This document shows positions 61,163 to 64,000 of a stretch of DNA of 64,000 nucleotides, one piece after another. The position numbers and the translations under genes were made by a program. Source of the stretch: DATJPY01 sp035506135 (lineage in GTDB: Bacteria; Myxococcota_A; UBA9160; PR03); NCBI GenBank assembly GCA_035506135.1, contig DATJPY010000096.1, forward strand, positions 1-64,000, written 5' to 3'. Position 1 is the first letter of the stretch, and every line of letters starts with the position of its first letter. The notes beneath the pieces are model-generated. The model worked only from the letters and a program-made list of their open reading frames with translations, was not told the DNA's origin and did not search any database.

Positions 61163-61581
61163 GCCCCAGGCCCGTCCGGCGGGCCCTTCAGCTCGACGAC
61201 GTTGCCGTCGGGATCCGCGACGTAGAGGGAGGGACCGAGGCCTTCGGCCCCGTAGCGCGGCGCGACGTCGCCGGGCGAAAAGCCGTGCGCCTCGAGCTGG
61301 GCGCGGATCGCGGCGGCGTCGAAGCGCGCCAGCGCGAGCGCGACGTGGTCGACGTTGCGCGCCTCGCGGCCGGGCGCGGCGCCGCCGTGGCGCCCGAGCG
61401 GACCGTCGACCGGCACCAGGTCGATCAGGCTCTCGCCCGCCCGCAGCTGGTGGAGGCCCAGGGCGTCGCTGCTGCGCTCGATCGTACACCCGAGTGCGTC
61501 GCGCCAGAACCGCAGGGAGGTGGCGAGGTCGCGCACGCGCAGCACCACGTGGTCGATGCGGCGGATCTCGATCGCGTTCAT
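61159..61581 (-). CDS. VOC (glyoxalase/dioxygenase) superfamily protein
   Basis: A 140-residue two-module metalloprotein: IRRIDHVVLRVRDLATSLRF, WRDALGC, NVDHVALALARFDAAAI and SLYVADPDGNVVELKGPPDG, with His and Glu metal ligands at the usual places (DHVVL, DHVAL, NVVELK). Roles range from glyoxalase to fosfomycin resistance or ring cleavage; no pathway clue here. Overlaps both neighbours by 4 bases. Confidence 0.85.
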   Translation of the reverse strand: MNAIEIRRIDHVVLRVRDLATSLRFWRDALGCTIERSSDALGLHQLRAGESLIDLVPVDGPLGRHGGAAPGREARNVDHVALALARFDAAAIRAQLEAHGFSPGDVAPRYGAEGLGPSLYVADPDGNVVELKGPPDGPGA

Positions 61582-63110
61582 CGGGGCGGATCCTCCTGCG
61601 GCGCCACGCCCCTCGCGCGGAGCTGGTCCACCAGCCGGCGCGTCCCCTGGGCGTCCACCTCGACGGGCGCCAGGCGCAGCGACTCCTCGAGATCATAGAG
61701 CGCGCGCTCGGGCTGCTGCTGGCGCAGGCGCACGCGGCCGAGGAGCTGGCGCACGTGGCCGTCGTCGGGATGGACGGCGAGCGAGCGCAGGTACGCGGCG
61801 GCGGCTCCGTCCAGGTCGCCTTTGCGGTGTCGCTCGGCGCCGAGGCCGGTCCAGCCCGTGCGGCCGAGCGGGTAGCGCTCGGCGGACTCGCGGTAGAGGG
61901 CCTCGGGGTTGCCCCAGAGCGCGGCGCGCTGGACGGTGAGGGCCGCGAGGCCGAACGTCGCCGCGCCGAAGGCGGCCACGAGCGCGAGGGCAGCGCTCCG
62001 TCCGGCCCGCCGCGCCCAGCCGTCGGCCACGTCGGCGGCCAGACCGAGCGCTCCCGGCAGCGCGGCGTACAGATAGCGGTCGGCGAAGATCTCGATCATC
62101 GGGACGAGCTGCACGACCGGCAGCAGCATGAGCGCGAACCACGCGACCCCGAGCGCGCGCTCGCGCCGCGCGCGGACCGCCGCCGCGGTGAGCGCGCCCG
62201 TCGCGGCCAGCGCGGCGAGGGGCAGCCAGATGCGCGCATCGCCCCAGCCGTGGGTCGGCTCCGGATGGACGCCGAAGGCCAGGTCGAAGGGGGCCGCCGC
62301 CACCCGTACGTAGCGCCATGCGACCCACGGCAGCATGCGCGCCGTCGCGGCCGGCGAGCCGCCGAACCACGGTGCGACACCACCCTGCGTCCACTGCGCC
62401 TCCAGGTTCAGGAGGAAGGCGATGGCCGCGAAGGTCGCGAGCGGGATCAGGTCGAGCGCAGCCCGGCGAACGTCTCCCCGATGCGTCCACGCCGCGGCCA
62501 GCAGGATCGCGGGGAGCGGAAGCGCAGCCGGCTTCGCCAGCAGCGCGAGGACCCCGGCCGCCGTCGCGGCGACGATCTGCCGGCGCGCCCCCTCGCGCAG
62601 CCAGGCGAGCCACCGCTCGAGCGCGATCAGGCAGAGGCCCACGGCGAGCAGCGTCTTGCTCTGGTTGATCCATGCCACCACCTCGGCGCCGACGGGATGG
62701 ACGAGGAAGATCGCCCCGGCGGCGACGGCGGCGCGGCGCGAGAGCCCCGCCTGCCTCGCGGTGGCGACGAGCGCGACCGAGACCCCGGCGTGCAGGATCA
62801 CGTTGGCGATCCGGTACGGAAGCGGATCCGCGCCGAAGAGGTGCCACTCGAGGAGCAGCCAGAGCTGGTGGAGCGGCGACCAGTTGCCCATGCAGAAGGA
62901 GCGCTCGATCAGGATGCGGTGGAGCGCGGCGCCGACCGGAAGCGAGAGCGTCTGGTTGTACTCGAGGTAGAGGTAGTCATCCGAGACGAATGGACCGCCG
63001 TAGCTCGGCGCGTAGAGCGCGAGCGCGACGGCCGCGAAGACGGCGCCCAGCGCCGCGAGCTCGAGCGCCGCGCGTCCGGCCTTGAGGGGAGCGGCGGCCT
63101 CGCGACTCAA
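61578..63110 (-). CDS. GT-C-type membrane protein with C-terminal TPRs
   Basis: A 510-residue protein with about 10 membrane helices, early acidic loop GGPFVSDDYLYLEYNQTL, MGNWSPLHQLWLLLEWHLFG, GAIFLVHPVGAEVVAWINQS and ADRYLYAALPGALGLAADVA, followed by about 100 residues of TPR (ERHRKGDLDGAAAAYLRSLA, LEESLRLAPVEVDAQGTRRL). It is a smaller paralogue of the protein encoded at 54113-56299. TTG 63110 overlaps the preceding stop as TTGA; no other start fits. Confidence 0.75.
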   Translation of the reverse strand: MSREAAAPLKAGRAALELAALGAVFAAVALALYAPSYGGPFVSDDYLYLEYNQTLSLPVGAALHRILIERSFCMGNWSPLHQLWLLLEWHLFGADPLPYRIANVILHAGVSVALVATARQAGLSRRAAVAAGAIFLVHPVGAEVVAWINQSKTLLAVGLCLIALERWLAWLREGARRQIVAATAAGVLALLAKPAALPLPAILLAAAWTHRGDVRRAALDLIPLATFAAIAFLLNLEAQWTQGGVAPWFGGSPAATARMLPWVAWRYVRVAAAPFDLAFGVHPEPTHGWGDARIWLPLAALAATGALTAAAVRARRERALGVAWFALMLLPVVQLVPMIEIFADRYLYAALPGALGLAADVADGWARRAGRSAALALVAAFGAATFGLAALTVQRAALWGNPEALYRESAERYPLGRTGWTGLGAERHRKGDLDGAAAAYLRSLAVHPDDGHVRQLLGRVRLRQQQPERALYDLEESLRLAPVEVDAQGTRRLVDQLRARGVAPQEDPPR

Positions 63111-64000
63111 AACGGCGGCATCCAGTCCGCCATCATGCCCGGCGTCTCCAGCAGGACGCGTCCCTCGCGATCGAGCACGACCAGCCTCGTCTCCGCCGGA
63201 TCGAGCTTCTCGCCGGCACGGCCGGGCGGCTGGCGCGGCACGGCGGTCACCACCAGACGCTCCCCGTCCGGCGACCAGTGCGGCGCCAGCTCGTCGCGAT
63301 CGGGCGTGCGCGTCAGGTTGCGCGCCGGGCCCCCGTCGAGGGGCGCCAGGAAGACGTCGCGGCTGCCGTCGCGGTCCGACACGAACGCGATCTCGTCGCG
63401 CGTCGGCGATGGGCGCGCGGAGTGCTCGTCGGCGTCGGCCTTCGCCGCGGGGAGCGCGGTCACCTCTCCGTCGGCCCCGGTGCGCGCGATCCCGCGCGCC
63501 GCCGGGCCTCGCTGCCGCGTGAAGACGATCCGCGCGCCGTCGCGGGTGAAGAAGGGCTTGTCCTCGGACCAGCCGTCCTCGTGCGTCAGGCGGCGCGGCG
63601 ACTCGCCCGCGGAGAGCAGCCATAGCTCGGAGCCCGGCGCGTCGGGCTTGCGGCGCTGCGCCACGATGTGCCGGCCGTCGGGCGCGTAGCTCGGCCGGAA
63701 GAAGAAGTCGCGCGGGCCCGAGGCGGCGAGCACGGTCTCCTGACCGGTTGCCACGTCGATCGCGGCGAGCGCGCCGGACTGCGCGAGCTCGCGATAGGCG
63801 AAGGCCACGCGGGTGCCGTCGGGCGACCACGCCGCCCAGCGATCGTCGCGCGTCGGGGTGCGGGTGAGCGCGCGAGGCGCGCTTTCCCCGGGCTCCCAGA
63901 GCTGGAGGTCTGCCGCACCGCCGCCGTGCGGCTCGGTCTGGTACACCAGGCGCCGGCTCGGCTCGCTCCAGAAGGGCCACGTGGCGTCGAGGCCGGGCGA
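63107..64000 (-). CDS. TolB-like beta-propeller protein, N terminus beyond the right edge
   Basis: At least 297 residues, cut by the window end; the reading frame stays open through position 64000 (ATWPFWSEPSRRLVYQTEP). It contains WD40-like PD40 repeats: RWAAWSPDGTRVAFAYRELA, FRPSYAPDGRHIVAQRRKPD, DKPFFTRDGARIVFTRQRGP, ARPSPTRDEIAFVSDRDGSR, APHWSPDGERLVV, the pattern of TolB-type propellers. Likely periplasmic or secreted, but the signal region is not visible. It leads the minus-strand operon ending at 59578. Confidence 0.8.
   Translation of the reverse strand, partial: SPGLDATWPFWSEPSRRLVYQTEPHGGGAADLQLWEPGESAPRALTRTPTRDDRWAAWSPDGTRVAFAYRELAQSGALAAIDVATGQETVLAASGPRDFFFRPSYAPDGRHIVAQRRKPDAPGSELWLLSAGESPRRLTHEDGWSEDKPFFTRDGARIVFTRQRGPAARGIARTGADGEVTALPAAKADADEHSARPSPTRDEIAFVSDRDGSRDVFLAPLDGGPARNLTRTPDRDELAPHWSPDGERLVVTAVPRQPPGRAGEKLDPAETRLVVLDREGRVLLETPGMMADWMPPF

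Overview
The window is very GC-rich (by eye well above 65%) and densely coded on both strands. It looks like chromosomal DNA of a Gram-negative bacterium. Envelope genes support that: an Mla/MCE lipid-transport operon, dTDP-rhamnose genes, an OmpA-type lipoprotein and about nine lipobox lipoproteins. The gene mix (DNA topoisomerase VI, HTTM protein, many TPR and VWA proteins, NTG start codons, no histidine-kinase clusters) fits a 'deltaproteobacterial' lineage such as Myxococcota, Desulfobacterota or Binatota. That assignment is inference. No tRNA, rRNA, CRISPR array or intact mobile element was seen; only a transposase remnant touches the left edge.

Layout. 1-5.0 kb (minus): arginine-catabolism operon astC-astA-astD plus a DDAH-like amidinotransferase in the place where astB is expected, followed by a transposase remnant. 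5.1-9.4 kb: a nuclease/phosphatase-fold protein, an ECF sigma/anti-sigma pair and two envelope proteins. 9.5-14.3 kb (plus): TPR lipoprotein, hypothetical protein, Fur regulator, then an MlaE-MlaF-MlaD-lipoprotein transporter, all overlapping or abutting. 14.3-19.1 kb: small proteins, FMN-binding protein, di-iron protein and the LemA/YgcG/TPM cluster. 19.1-25.4 kb (minus): rmlC-rmlA, topoisomerase VI A and B subunits, ComM/YifB. 25.7-29.0 kb: OmpA-like lipoprotein, VWA protein and, convergent to them, a lipoprotein with Ca-binding-type repeats. 29.5-33.5 kb (plus): patatin, TANGO2/NRDE protein, Cys-rich small protein, FolC. 33.4-36.6 kb (minus): GH20 glycosidase and homocysteine methyltransferase separated by a structured intergenic region. 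36.7-40.6 kb (plus): a GH36-HAD phosphatase fusion overlapping a FAD oxidoreductase. 40.6-49.2 kb: MutS2, HTTM protein, acyl-CoA dehydrogenase, phasin-like protein, FabH-HflX. 49.4-52.6 kb (plus): glmU-glmS for UDP-GlcNAc synthesis. 52.6-64 kb: GT-C-type membrane proteins with TPRs, UvrD-like helicase, methyltransferase, and a minus-strand operon of AhpD-like protein, degenerate serine hydrolase, VOC protein, TPR membrane protein and TolB-like propeller.

Gene organisation is unusually tight. Thirteen same-strand pairs overlap by a 4-base NTGA, using ATG, GTG, TTG and even CTG as the start, and five of nine convergent pairs share a CTAG stop palindrome. Several start codons were moved from the longest open frame because the longer or shorter version would add non-conserved sequence or remove a signal peptide. 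The most unusual points are the AstB substitution, the GH36-HAD fusion, bacterial topoisomerase VI, the beta-lactamase-fold protein lacking its catalytic Lys and Tyr, and the candidate sigma-54 promoter with palindrome and UUCG-capped leader ahead of the GH20 gene.
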